Under the pieces are notes generated by a model that saw only the letters and a program-made list of their open reading frames with translations, did not search any database and was not told where the DNA came from. From Macrostomum hystrix (Eukaryota; Platyhelminthes; Macrostomidae), in NCBI GenBank assembly GCA_950097015.1, contig CATNEN010000007.1, forward strand, positions 8,557,001 through 8,621,000: a DNA stretch of 64,000 nt. The letters are read 5' to 3'. The position numbers and the translations under genes are program-made. How positions within the stretch are numbered: position 1 is the stretch's first letter; every line of letters starts with the position of its first letter. Positions 44,131-53,108 of this stretch are shown here, in pieces.

Positions 44131-45138
44131 TCAGAAGAATAGATGCTCACTCGGCCCGGAGTCGGCGTCGCCCGATCGCTTGCCGAATCTGAAATATTTT
44201 GTCACAAGGTGGGCGGCAACTACAGAGAATGCTGAACCAGCTTCCATGACGAGTTTTGCTTCGCTGCCAGCTAAAGGCCCAAGCGTCTTCCCGGGACTAT
44301 TCAAGGTGTGCTGCGCTCGCAACAATGAGTCTGTCAACAATTGGGCTTCATTTCAAGCTATTGTTTGGGTGCAGTGCCTATTTTGCCGTACTCAGAAGCC
44401 TGTGAGCTCAGCATCTATTATCTCTGAAAGCCCCAATGCGAAATTCAAACCAGTTGGTAGATTTAGCTAATTTTTGCCAGAAATATCTTCTTTCATGCCG
44501 CGCAGCCCGAAGAAGCAGTTAAATCCTCAGGTGGTTCAAGCTAGGAGGAATCAGTTCCCAGTTTGTCCCCCTTCCAGCGGACTGCCGATGAGCCCAATAG
44601 CAAAGCGGCCTGGCATATTAACGTGCCCAAAGCCTTTGTGGACGCCGCATCCTTTCGTGCGGCAATCTCACAGAGACCTGGCGAGGCAGACCTGTACTAT
44701 TTTGATAAAGCATGCTATTATAGCTTCTTATTTTCAAGTAGCTCTTCACCCTTCACCTCTGCTTTTGATTTAACTTCGATTTTTCATGCCGCCTATGGTT
44801 TGGAGATACATTATCCTCGATTAAACAGTGCACATTTTCTGTTTAATGTAAAAAACGTTCCCTTGTAAGTGAAAACTGATAAGTTTAAATTTTAAAACGC
44901 ACCTCGGCCTTCCAATGAGGCTCATGTAGCTGCGCAGGTTCTGCAGGTAGGACTTGAACTGCTGCGAGCGACGGCCCGTCACCATCGAGGGACCGCTCAG
45001 CTCCTCGATGGCGGCGTCACTTAGTGGGGCCTCCTCCAAGGCCGGATTGGCCTCGCTGCCCGCGGCCAGCAGCAGAACCAGCAGCTGCAGAGAGCCTACG
45101 AAAAAGATGAGCTTGGAGCGAATTTTCGTTGACGGCAT
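44131..45138 (-). CDS. NPF: Neuropeptide F precursor (NPY/NPF family)
   Basis: Precursor of a neuropeptide F, the invertebrate counterpart of NPY. Exon 1 (44903-45138) encodes a signal peptide (residues 1 to about 29, 'LQLLVLLLAAGSEA'), a short acidic stretch, a dibasic site 'GRR' (55-57) and 'YLQNLRSYMSLIGRP'. The donor splits the next Arg codon (AG|GTGCGT). Exon 2 (44131-44188) follows TTTCAG, completes the Arg and reads 'FGKRSGDADSGPSEH' to a TGA. The joined precursor is 97 aa with the C-terminal motif GRPRF followed by Gly-Lys-Arg, i.e. an amidated RPRF-amide. Splitting the Arg of RxRF/Y by a phase-2 intron is a known conserved feature of this family. The mature peptide is either about 50 aa (from signal cleavage) or 23 aa (from Arg57). 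The intron is 714 bp. Confidence 0.95.
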
Positions 45139-45879
45139 TGCGCGTTGCTGAGTTTATGATGGCTGGTTGGATTTCTTCGCCGCCTGGCTCTCTGAACTGA
45201 ATGAGGATCGGCTGCAGCGGTAAAATCTGATGCGCGTCACCGAGTTATAGCCAAAACAGCCTCAGCTCCCAAACCTCTCGCGCAGCCAATCAGAGTAATT
45301 TCATTGCGGATTACGGCTGAGCCATTCTAGCCTATCTTGCATGTCTAGCCCTTTTGGATGAAAGTCGGTTATCTGAAATCGCATCCACAATGACAGCATA
45401 AATGTGCTTCTGAGTATTTCCTAAAAAAAAATTGGCTTACAGCTAAATTCCCACGAAAATACGAGATACAACTATCTCGTAGCTTAATAATTCAGATTTC
45501 ACAAAGTCCCGTTTCAACAAACACTTATTACGAGCTATACGAGCCCGTGGATCCTGGCCGCCAGCTTTGAGACCGTTATTTTTTACTCGCACTCTCTTAT
45601 AGTCCTTTTTATACGTATAGTAAAAAACACAAATAGTAATCATATTTACAAGAGGGCTGGGGGGGGCACTGACGCATCATTCGGTGACAGTTGACCCACA
45701 GCCAAGCGAGGACGCTATTCAGTCCATTCTGCTGGACTTCTGAACACACGCGCACACGGATACAGTAGGCAGGCACACACTCACAAGGGGTGTACACAAG
45801 CCCCAATTTTCTCATTGTCACGCAGTGTACACTCTCAACAACAACAACAACAATCAACAACAATGTGCACTGTCAAGAT
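45139..45879. other. 5' flank of NPF and spacer
   Basis: Contains the putative NPF promoter on the minus strand, with a weak TATA-like 'GCTATAACT' at about 45243-45251, 107 bp before the ATG. An (AAC)n tract lies at 45838-45860. No other gene seen. Confidence 0.4.
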
Positions 45880-47270
45880 GAAAGAAAATACTGCGTCACA
45901 GGGCGCACTAGAGAGCCTGGGTGCGAACAAAGGCCACACCGCCGGCAGCGTCAGCCAACAGGCAGTCGACCAAATGCCGAGTGCCCGCAGCGTTAGCACC
46001 TGCGCCGGCTATGGGCAGTAGGACTCGGCGCGGATGATGTGGCCAGCCAGTTGGAGTCGTCGATGGCGCAGCAGTTCCCTTTAACGGGTCAGGCTGATCT
46101 AAAAGGCGGCGCACAGAAGGCTGGCGTGCACCGTGTTTGCTTTTCGACCGAGTCCGTCCGCGTCCGTCCAGGTCTCGGCGTTGTACAGCAGGACGGTCGC
46201 GACTACCACCTCGAACAGAGTGCGTGCCTCCTCGATGATACGGTGAAGAGACATAATCTGCGACGCTGTGCCGCGTTGGGGCCAAGACCCATTGTGCTCA
46301 GGTCCAGCACGGGTTGCAACCGCGATAACACCATCTGGTTGAACAACTTCGCGGCGCAGGATTACAGGAAGATTCCTTATGTGCTCCTCTAACCATGTGG
46401 TGCCCGGCTTCTCAGGAATGACGATGATGTGCGCCATGGTACACTCCGAAAGCTCGCCGCACTGAAAAGCACGCGGTCTGGACCCAGCGCTTTGCCACCC
46501 GGTGTCCTCTGCGCTAAGAAACATGACTCCGGCCATGGTGACTGACGCTACATTGAAGCTTACCTCCGATGGCAACGGCGTCTCTGGCGGGGTGTCAGGA
46601 TGTTTGGCAGTGGAGGTGACGGCGCGTTTATAATCGCGGCGAAGGGCTCGCCAGCTCGTTCCTGCGCTCACCGAGAATGGCGCCTGCCGGTTTAGCTGTA
46701 AATGCGCCGCTTCCGCCCCGCCCCGTCAGAGAATTAATGCCAGATCAGGCCACACGCCTTCTGGCGTCAAGCTTAGCGACATGAGATGATGTCTCATTCA
46801 AGCCGATTTCATCCAAGATGAGACGGCTTGGATGACCTCATCGGCAGCGGCTTTCTGCCGCTGCAGATAGACTGTCGCAAGAGCCTCTTCCGCCTCGAGA
46901 GTAGGTTGCCTGCTCAGACGGAGCCTCTCCAATTATTTCCTCGCTTGCTGAATCGCGGGGTCGTCCTGCCAGACCATCAGCCCATGCAGGGCCGGTCGCA
47001 TCAACGGCATCGCTTGTTCCGCGTACTCGGCGCCTCCACGCTTGCCGCCGAGCGCAGTGATGAAAGCGCGATTACGTCGCAGGTGAGGTCGAGCGCTAGC
47101 TTCGCCAGCAACCCTCTACGCTAGGCGGCCTTAAGAGTGCAACAGTTCAGCGTCCCGACTCGAAGTGTGACCTGTGGTCGAGCTGGGGCTCGGTATAGGT
47201 GAGCGACGTGGTCTCCAGAAACCCAGATAGACTCTTTGCCGAGCTCGCCGGTTTCACTCGCGATCAAATC
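45880..47270 (-). mobile_element. Internally deleted LINE, same family as 39.5-41.9 kb
   Basis: Minus strand, from the 5' side: an endonuclease start ('LRVGTLNCCTLKAA' near 47150; 'LALDLTCDVIAL' near 47080). A jump leads to the inter-domain region ('EAEEALATVYLQRQKAAADE', about 46835-46900), then an RT N-terminal part with 'KLFNQMVLSRLQPVLD' (about 46300-46350; frames shifted) and 'VLLYNAETWTDADG' (about 46150-46200), which normally lies after the RT. Central RT motifs are missing. 'RLQPVLD' and 'LYNA(E/H)TW' match the other copy. It is a dead deletion derivative. Confidence 0.7.
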
Positions 47271-47277
47271 GACCTGT

Positions 47278-47335
47278 GACAGTTGACTACCGGTGTCAGT
47301 TGACTACCGGTGTCAGTTGACTACCAGTGTCAGTT
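47278..47335. repeat. Short tandem repeat of about 18 nt
   Basis: Three consecutive copies of 'AGTTGACTACCGGTGTC', the third with one change (CCAG), then a decayed fourth. It lies at the 5' end of the deleted LINE. Confidence 0.85.
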
Positions 47336-47339
47336 CATG

Positions 47340-48480
47340 ACTACCGTGACAACAGACTCAAGCTTAAGGAATCGAAGAAGCGATCACGTTTTGGATTGTT
47401 TTATTCTGCCTTAAGCTCATCAGTCTCAAACTTAGCTTGACATTGGATTGAAGCGTTGTTCGTCTGCACGTTTATGTAATGTTGTTTACCGGATGGAGTT
47501 CACGATGTATAATTATTTGTGGCGAGTGTCTCATACATTAGTCTTATATTGTGTGCTACAGGTATCAAGCATGAAATGTTTTGGAATGCTTCGACAGTGA
47601 CGCTTTTACTAGCAATAAAAGGTAAGGCCAAAATATTTCACTCTAATATCATAAAAACTCGAACTATACAGTACCGTAAAAATTAACAATAGAATTGATG
47701 GTGACAAAAAGCATAATCTAAACTTTTCTCTTAAAAATTCCTCTTCAATCCTAAGTGGAAGCTAAAATATTCAAAGTGGATGGCAACCACGCGCATCTTT
47801 TTTATCCACAACTTTATTTCGCTAGTTTTTGCCACCTTTTGCCACTTTTGCCACCTTTTTTCAGGCACTCAATGAGGGCCTAATGAGTCTAGGATCATTC
47901 CCATGTTGCGAAGTTTCAAAAAAGGAAAATAATGAATTTCCGCTGTCAGCTTTTTCATAATCGACGCGGTAGCGATGCTATAGTCAGCTCATGATAATGC
48001 CAATACGAGCGCACCAGTTGTTAACAGAAAAGACCGGATCGCAGGCCTGCATGCTTTCCTGCTGCTGCATCTTTATAAGTGTGAGCACCTCTTGCAAATT
48101 AATGTCGTCTTTAATTATTATTATTAATTTTATTATTATTATTACTAATTTTATAATTTTTATTTTTGTTTTTATTATTATTATTATTATTGTAATCACA
48201 TTTAGAACTGTAAGATAATATTTAAAGCTTAGCTATTAGCGTTTTTATTTCTAAATTGTAACGTTTTTAGCATAGTTCTTATCACTGTTCTATGAGTAAT
48301 TAACGATAGAGAAAACTTTTTGAGGATTGCTGCAATCGTTATTATATTCAAAAGCAAATAATTTGATAATGACTAATGCCCTTATTCTTTTCAAATTGAA
48401 ATGTTTCTTTCGAGTATAGCTCTAGCAATATTCGAATTGACGCTGATGAAAAGTTTTTTTAGCATTGTGGCAATCGTTAT
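47340..48480. other. AT-rich region with TTA/TTAT microsatellite
   Basis: No gene. 48110-48195 is a degenerate ATT/TTA tract. From about 48250, sequence of the type 'AGCAT(A/T)G(T/C)(T/G)GCAATCGTTATT' appears (48270-48290, 48460-48480) and recurs at 51.65-52.13 kb. Confidence 0.6.
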
Positions 48481-48762
48481 TGTGACAGTGTTTTAGCCAT
48501 TTCATTATGTATATACGTTCTTGCTCTTGTGACAGTGTTTTAGCCATTTCATTATGTATATACGTTCTTGCTCTTGTGACAGTGTTTTAGCCATTTCATT
48601 ATGTATATACGTTCTTGCTCTTGTGACAGTGTTTTAGCCATTTCATTATGTATATACGTTCTTGCTCTTGTGACAGTGTTTTAGCCATTTCATTATGTAT
48701 ATACGTTCTTGCTCTTGTGACAGTGTTTTAGCCATTTCATTATGTATATACGTTCTTGCTCT
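48481..48762. repeat. 47-nt tandem repeat, six exact copies
   Basis: Six contiguous 47-nt copies (282 bp), identical by eye, beginning 'TGTGACAGTGTTTTAGCCAT' and ending 'CGTTCTTGCTCT'. The lack of divergence implies very recent expansion or strong homogenisation. Confidence 0.97.
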
Positions 48763-48934
48763 TATTATAAAATCGTAAAAATAAATAAAAATCAAAAACG
48801 CGCCAAAAATATTTTGTTAATCTTTGTACCGTATTAAAAGTAATGTTGTATGAAAATAATTTTGTTTTACCTTTCATCATGTAAATAATATTATGTAAAA
48901 TATGCGAATTAAAACAAACGCTAATTTCCCTGTG

Positions 48935-49095
48935 TATAAATAGCGGCGAGTTTTCAGAGAGAAAAATAAAGAGGACTGAAAAGGGTAGTTTGAAGTTAAA
49001 GTTGAAGTTAAAGTTGAAGTTAAAGTTAAAGTTAAAGTTGTCAGTTGTAAGTTGTCAGTTGTACGTTGTCAGTTGAACGTTGTCAGTGTGTGTTG
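48935..49095 (+). promoter_or_regulatory. TATA-like box followed by GAAGTTAAAGTT repeats
   Basis: 'TATAAATAG' at 48935-48943 is followed by AAAATAAAG (48964) and a simple repeat of 6/12 nt, 'GAAGTTAAAGTT' (48991-49040), then 'GTTGTCAGTTGTA'-type repeats to about 49090. It resembles a promoter leading into a non-coding transcript or an LTR-like unit, but no coding frame follows. This is inference from one motif. Confidence 0.3.
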
Positions 49096-49840
49096 AAGTA
49101 AGTTTTGTAAAGTTTGTCAGGTTTTAAGAGATTTCAATGTTTTCATAAGTTTGAAGTGTTTTCAAGAGAGTTTAAAGAGTGAGTTTAAAGGTTGAGATAA
49201 TTTGAAGTGTTTAAAGAATTGAAGTTGAAATTGAAGGAGTTTTTAGTGTGTTTATAAATAGAACTTTTAAGTGTGTTAAAAAAAACAAATTTCCGAAGGT
49301 AATTGTGTGCATTGTGTTATTCATTTTAAGAAGAAATAGCAGTGAGAGATATAATCAGAATTATACTCAGGAATTATACTAAGAATATTACAGAAGAGAA
49401 ACTGCTAAACTCTAATCTCGGGGACGCCTAATTGACTGGAAACGTGTGCAGTTGCCTAGTTACCGCTCGTGCATATATAAACGCTACCATTTGAGAAACA
49501 AAAACGGCCCATTTAAGGACCGCCATTTAAAAATATCTTTTAAATTGAGTTAACAGCGGTGGGATTTTCTTATAAAAGCCAGTTATTAAGTAAAGCCCTG
49601 GTACATTATTATAATAAAAACAAAAGAATTTTTGAGGGTACCAAACAGACGTAATATATTTTAATTAACCGTTTTTCGAGCATAGCAGCATAGCATAGAA
49701 AAATTCTAGCATTATTTGGTCGATATTTTGAGAGCAGTATATGTCAACAAAAGAAAGCATAAAAGTATATGATATATAGCTCAATAACGTTATATCGATG
49801 GATAGCGTCTGGTATTAGGTGAATGGCATGAGGTTTATAA

Positions 49841-50033
49841 AGAAAAGCATTATATTTCCAGGAGAAAGCATGAGATTTCCAGGGGAAAGCATGAGATTTC
49901 CAGGAGAAAGCATGAGATTTCCAGGGGAAAGCATGAGATTTCCAGGAGAAAGCATGAGATTTCCAGGGGAAAGCTTGAGATTTCCAGGAGAAAGCATGAG
50001 ATTTCCAGGGGAAAGCTTGAGATTTCCAGGGGA
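49841..50033. repeat. 21-nt minisatellite, about 9 copies
   Basis: Nine copies of 'AAAGCATGAGATTTCCAGG' + 'RG' (21 nt), with regular alternation of AGGAG and AGGGG. It opens a plus-strand frame of seven-residue repeats ('GESMRFP') and open frames on the minus strand; all are probably non-coding. Confidence 0.95.
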
Positions 50034-50700
50034 TTGCATTAATAATCGATGTGGGAGCATGAATTGTGCAGGAGGAAACATTAATTATCAAGAAGGAAAT
50101 ATTAATTATCCGTATAAAAGCATGAATTATTCATGGAAAGCATAAATTATCCATTGAAGCATGAAATAAAATTTGTCCATGGATAGCATGGTATGACAAA
50201 TTGGAAGCATAGATTGAGGTAAAAGCATGATAAAGCTAGAGAAAAGCATGAATTATCAAGGGGGTAGCAAGAATCATCGACGATGGAGCATGAAATGGCA
50301 TGAATTATTAAAGAAGAACATAAATTATCGACTTAGTAGCATGAATTATCGATGAAAAAGCATGATTTTCAGTGGGTAAGCAGTAATTATCGAAAGGGAA
50401 AGCGTGAATTATCAAGGGGAAGCATGATTTATCGAGGCGAAAGCGTTAAATATCGAGGAGCTAGCATGGATCATCGAGGGGGAATCATGAATTTTTAAGG
50501 GAAAAGAATGAACTATAACTGAACAAGCATGAACTGTCTAGGTGTATGCATAAATTATCAAGGGGGTAGAATGATATTTATGAACTGACTTGCATAGATA
50601 ATCGAAGGGTTGCATATTATTTACCGAGAGGGTCGCATATGGTTTATCGAGGCGTAGCAGGATATATATACTCGTAGTAATATTTTATCATCAACAGTTC
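50034..50700. repeat. Degenerate 'AAGCATGAATTATCGAGG' repeat field, left part
   Basis: More than 20 imperfect units of about 18-30 nt built on 'AAAGCATGAATTATCGAGGG' follow the exact 21-nt array. The same degenerate unit resumes at about 52150-52920, on the far side of the other arrays. The core GCATGA plus TTATCGA is retained while spacing drifts, which is how an old satellite looks. Confidence 0.75.
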
Positions 50701-50756
50701 AAAACGTAAGTACGGTTCGTATACCGTATTCGTATACCGTATAGATACGTACCGTA

Positions 50757-51643
50757 TCTAGGCTCAGAATAGATAGATATCAATTGATAGATATCGAGGC
50801 TCAGTATTGATAGATCTCTAGGCTCAGAGTCGATAGAAATCTAGGCTCAGAATGGATAGATATTGTTGTGATTCACCTACATGCGCAGGTAGGCCTACAG
50901 TTAGGTTGGGTAAGCTGCGACTCCCCAGGTCCCCAGAAAAGCGCCGCTCGACCCGCGTCCGGAGGAATGACAGAGAGAAACAACAACAGACTCACAGTAT
51001 CTCTGCTGATGCAACAGTTAGTAGCCGGTCGGTTTTATTTGCACTAAAATAGACAGTCTCGTAACAGGTGGGCAGACGAGGTTAGCAGGGTCTAATTAAC
51101 TGGGCACAACTATATAGCTAGGTTGGCACCACAGAACTCCGGGCTTTAGCGACAAAACAAACAGGGGGTGGGGTACGAGAGCGCGCAAGGCGGGTGAGAT
51201 GTACATTCAACAATTAGGGGTAGGCTGGGCGATCGATACATATGAACTGGGGTGGGGGCACGCTAGCCGACTGGCGGGGCAGGGAATGAGAAAGAGATGA
51301 AAATGATAGGGCAGAGGTGAGGGTTGCGTCACAACAATATCTAGGCTCAGAATCGATACATTATCTAGGCTCAACATTTATATATGTCTAGGCTCAGAAT
51401 CGATACATTATCTAGGCTCAACATTTATATATGTCTAGGCTCAGAATCGATACATTATCTAGGCTCAACATTTATATATGTCTAGGCTCAGAATCGATAC
51501 ATTATCTAGGCTCAACATTTATATATGTCTAGGCTCAGAATCGATACATTATCTAGGCTCAACATTTATATATGTCTAGGCTCAGAATCGATACATTATC
51601 TAGGCTCAACATTTATATATGTCTAGGATCAGAATCGTGAATT
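50757..51643. repeat. 'TCTAGGCTCAGAATCGATA' tandem array
   Basis: The left part (50757-50863) has four or five diverged copies of 'CTAGGCTCAGAATNGATAGA'. After an LTR insertion the array resumes with six exact 47-nt units from 51340 (each 'TCTAGGCTCAGAATCGATAC' plus a related 'ATCTAGGCTCAACATTTATA' half) and a partial seventh ending at about 51643. Confidence 0.95.
50864..51336 (-). mobile_element. Solo LTR inserted in the tandem array
   Basis: A 473-bp block starts 'TGTTGTGA' and ends 'TCACAACA' (perfect 8-bp terminal inverted repeat, TG..CA) and is flanked by ATAT on both sides (50860-50863 and 51337-51340), a 4-bp target duplication. Read on the minus strand it has a TATA-like 'CTATATAG' (about 51110) and downstream 'AATAAA' (about 51040), the expected U3-R order. 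No internal region is present. The family was not identified; the 4-bp duplication is compatible with BEL/Pao, Gypsy or Copia. Confidence 0.8.
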
Positions 51644-52140
51644 CTAATATAAAATATAAGTTTTTCGAGTGTAGCAGCAAGTGTTATTCGATGCTAAAAC
51701 AAAGGAAGGATTTTTTTAGCATAGCTGCAAGTTTTAGCAGATTCAGAACTAGAAAAAGTATGTTGAGCACAGCTAAAGGCGTTATTAATTTTAAGTTTTA
51801 ACATTTTTTCAAGCATTGCTTCAAGCGTTATTCGATTCAAATCTCAATGAAGACTGTTCGAGCATAGGTAGCTTTTAACGCTATTCGATACTAAAACGAA
51901 GGAAACATTATTGAGCATAGCTGCATGCGTTATCAGATTCAGAACAAGAACTATTTGAGCATAGCTAAAAGCGTTATTAATTTTAATTTGTAACAATTTT
52001 TTTCAAGCGTAATTCGATTCAAAAATCAATGAAAACTGTTCGAGCACACGTAGCTTTTAGCAGTTTCAAACTTAAGAAAAGTGTTTTGAGCATTGCTGCA
52101 ATCGTCATTTGATTCAAAACCAAGCAGGGAAGCTATCATT
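51644..52140. repeat. Degenerate repeat of about 65 nt
   Basis: Six or seven units built on 'GAGCATAGCTGCAAGCGTT' + 'ATTCGATTCAAAA', with drifting spacing. Related single units occur at about 48260-48480 and 49675-49710, so this family flanks the 47-nt and 21-nt arrays on both sides. Confidence 0.7.
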
Positions 52141-52149
52141 ATTTTTTCT

Positions 52150-52920
52150 CCATTTTAAAAGCATGATAATTTGAAGGAAAACATGAAACTTAAGAATATA
52201 GCGCTAGATAACAATGGATAGCAGCATGAGATAATACGTAAATAGAAGAATAGAATGGTTTATTGAGGGCCGGGTGGCTTGTATTATCGATGGTATAGCA
52301 TAAATTATCCAGGAGAAAGCATCAATAAATTATTGAAAAAATACTGAAATATGAATGCGAAAGCATGGAATATCGACGACGTGGCATGACTTATTGAAGA
52401 AAAAACATTAAGTATCAAGTGGGGTAAGCATGAATTATCTAGGGAAAGCTTGAATTATCGAGGAAGGAGCATGCATTATCAAGTGGAAAGCATGACATAT
52501 CGAGGGGAAGAAAAATTGTCGACGTAAAAGCATGAATTATCGAGGGAAAGCAAAATTAACAAGGGATATCATGATTATTCAACTGGCTTGCATGAATTAT
52601 CGAAAGGGAAAGCGTGAAACATCCTGGGGAAGAATAAGTTATCGAGGGGAAACATTAATTGTCGAGGTGGTAGAATGGATTCTCGAGGTGAAAGCATGAG
52701 TTGTCGAAAGGGAGCTTGAATTATCGAAGAGAAGCATGATTTATCCAGGTGTAGTGCAAATTATCGAAAGGAGAGTGTGAAATATTGACGGGAAAGGATG
52801 TTTATCGAGGGTAAAGCATGAATTATCGAGAGGGAAACATGAGTTATCGAGGGAAAGCATGACTGATATAAGGGGTAGCATGAATTATTAAAGGGGAAGC
52901 ATAAATGATCAAGGGCAGGT
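52150..52920. repeat. Degenerate 'AAGCATGAATTATCGAGG' repeat field, right part
   Basis: Second half of the field described at 50034-50700, with about 30 imperfect units. It ends about 40 bp before the promoter-like sequence of the esterase gene. Confidence 0.75.
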
Positions 52921-52960
52921 ATTGGTTCTAGTTTCGCAGTGGGGTAGGCTACGAGTGCGC

Positions 52961-52967
52961 TATAAAT
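52961..52967 (+). promoter_or_regulatory. Probable TATA box of the esterase gene
   Basis: 'TATAAAT' in the context TGCGC-TATAAAT-GTT lies 148 bp upstream of the esterase ATG and would put the start site near 52990. A second 'TATAAAT' at 53081 is only 28 bp from the ATG, too close for a normal 5' UTR. Confidence 0.45.
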
Positions 52968-53108
52968 GTTGGTTTCCGAGGGAGAGCGAACACCAAAGCT
53001 GGTTGCAAATTCGTAATGCTTTCGAGCTAGGGGTCTTTCCAGAGACAATCTACATCGACTTTCTCTCCATTGGATTGAGCTATAAATAATTTTATAAAAT
53101 AAATTGCG

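Noticed and set aside
44474-44868. Small plus-strand genes inside the NPF intron
   Set aside because: No motif, no good start context or splice signals; overlapping frames of similar length suggest chance.
48481-48762. CRISPR-like array (exact repeats)
   Set aside because: Copies are directly contiguous with no spacers, and the DNA is eukaryotic; it is a plain tandem repeat.
49744-50145. Seven-residue repeat proteins on both strands
   Set aside because: Products of a 21-nt tandem repeat lacking stops; sequence drifts smoothly into degenerate non-coding repeats.
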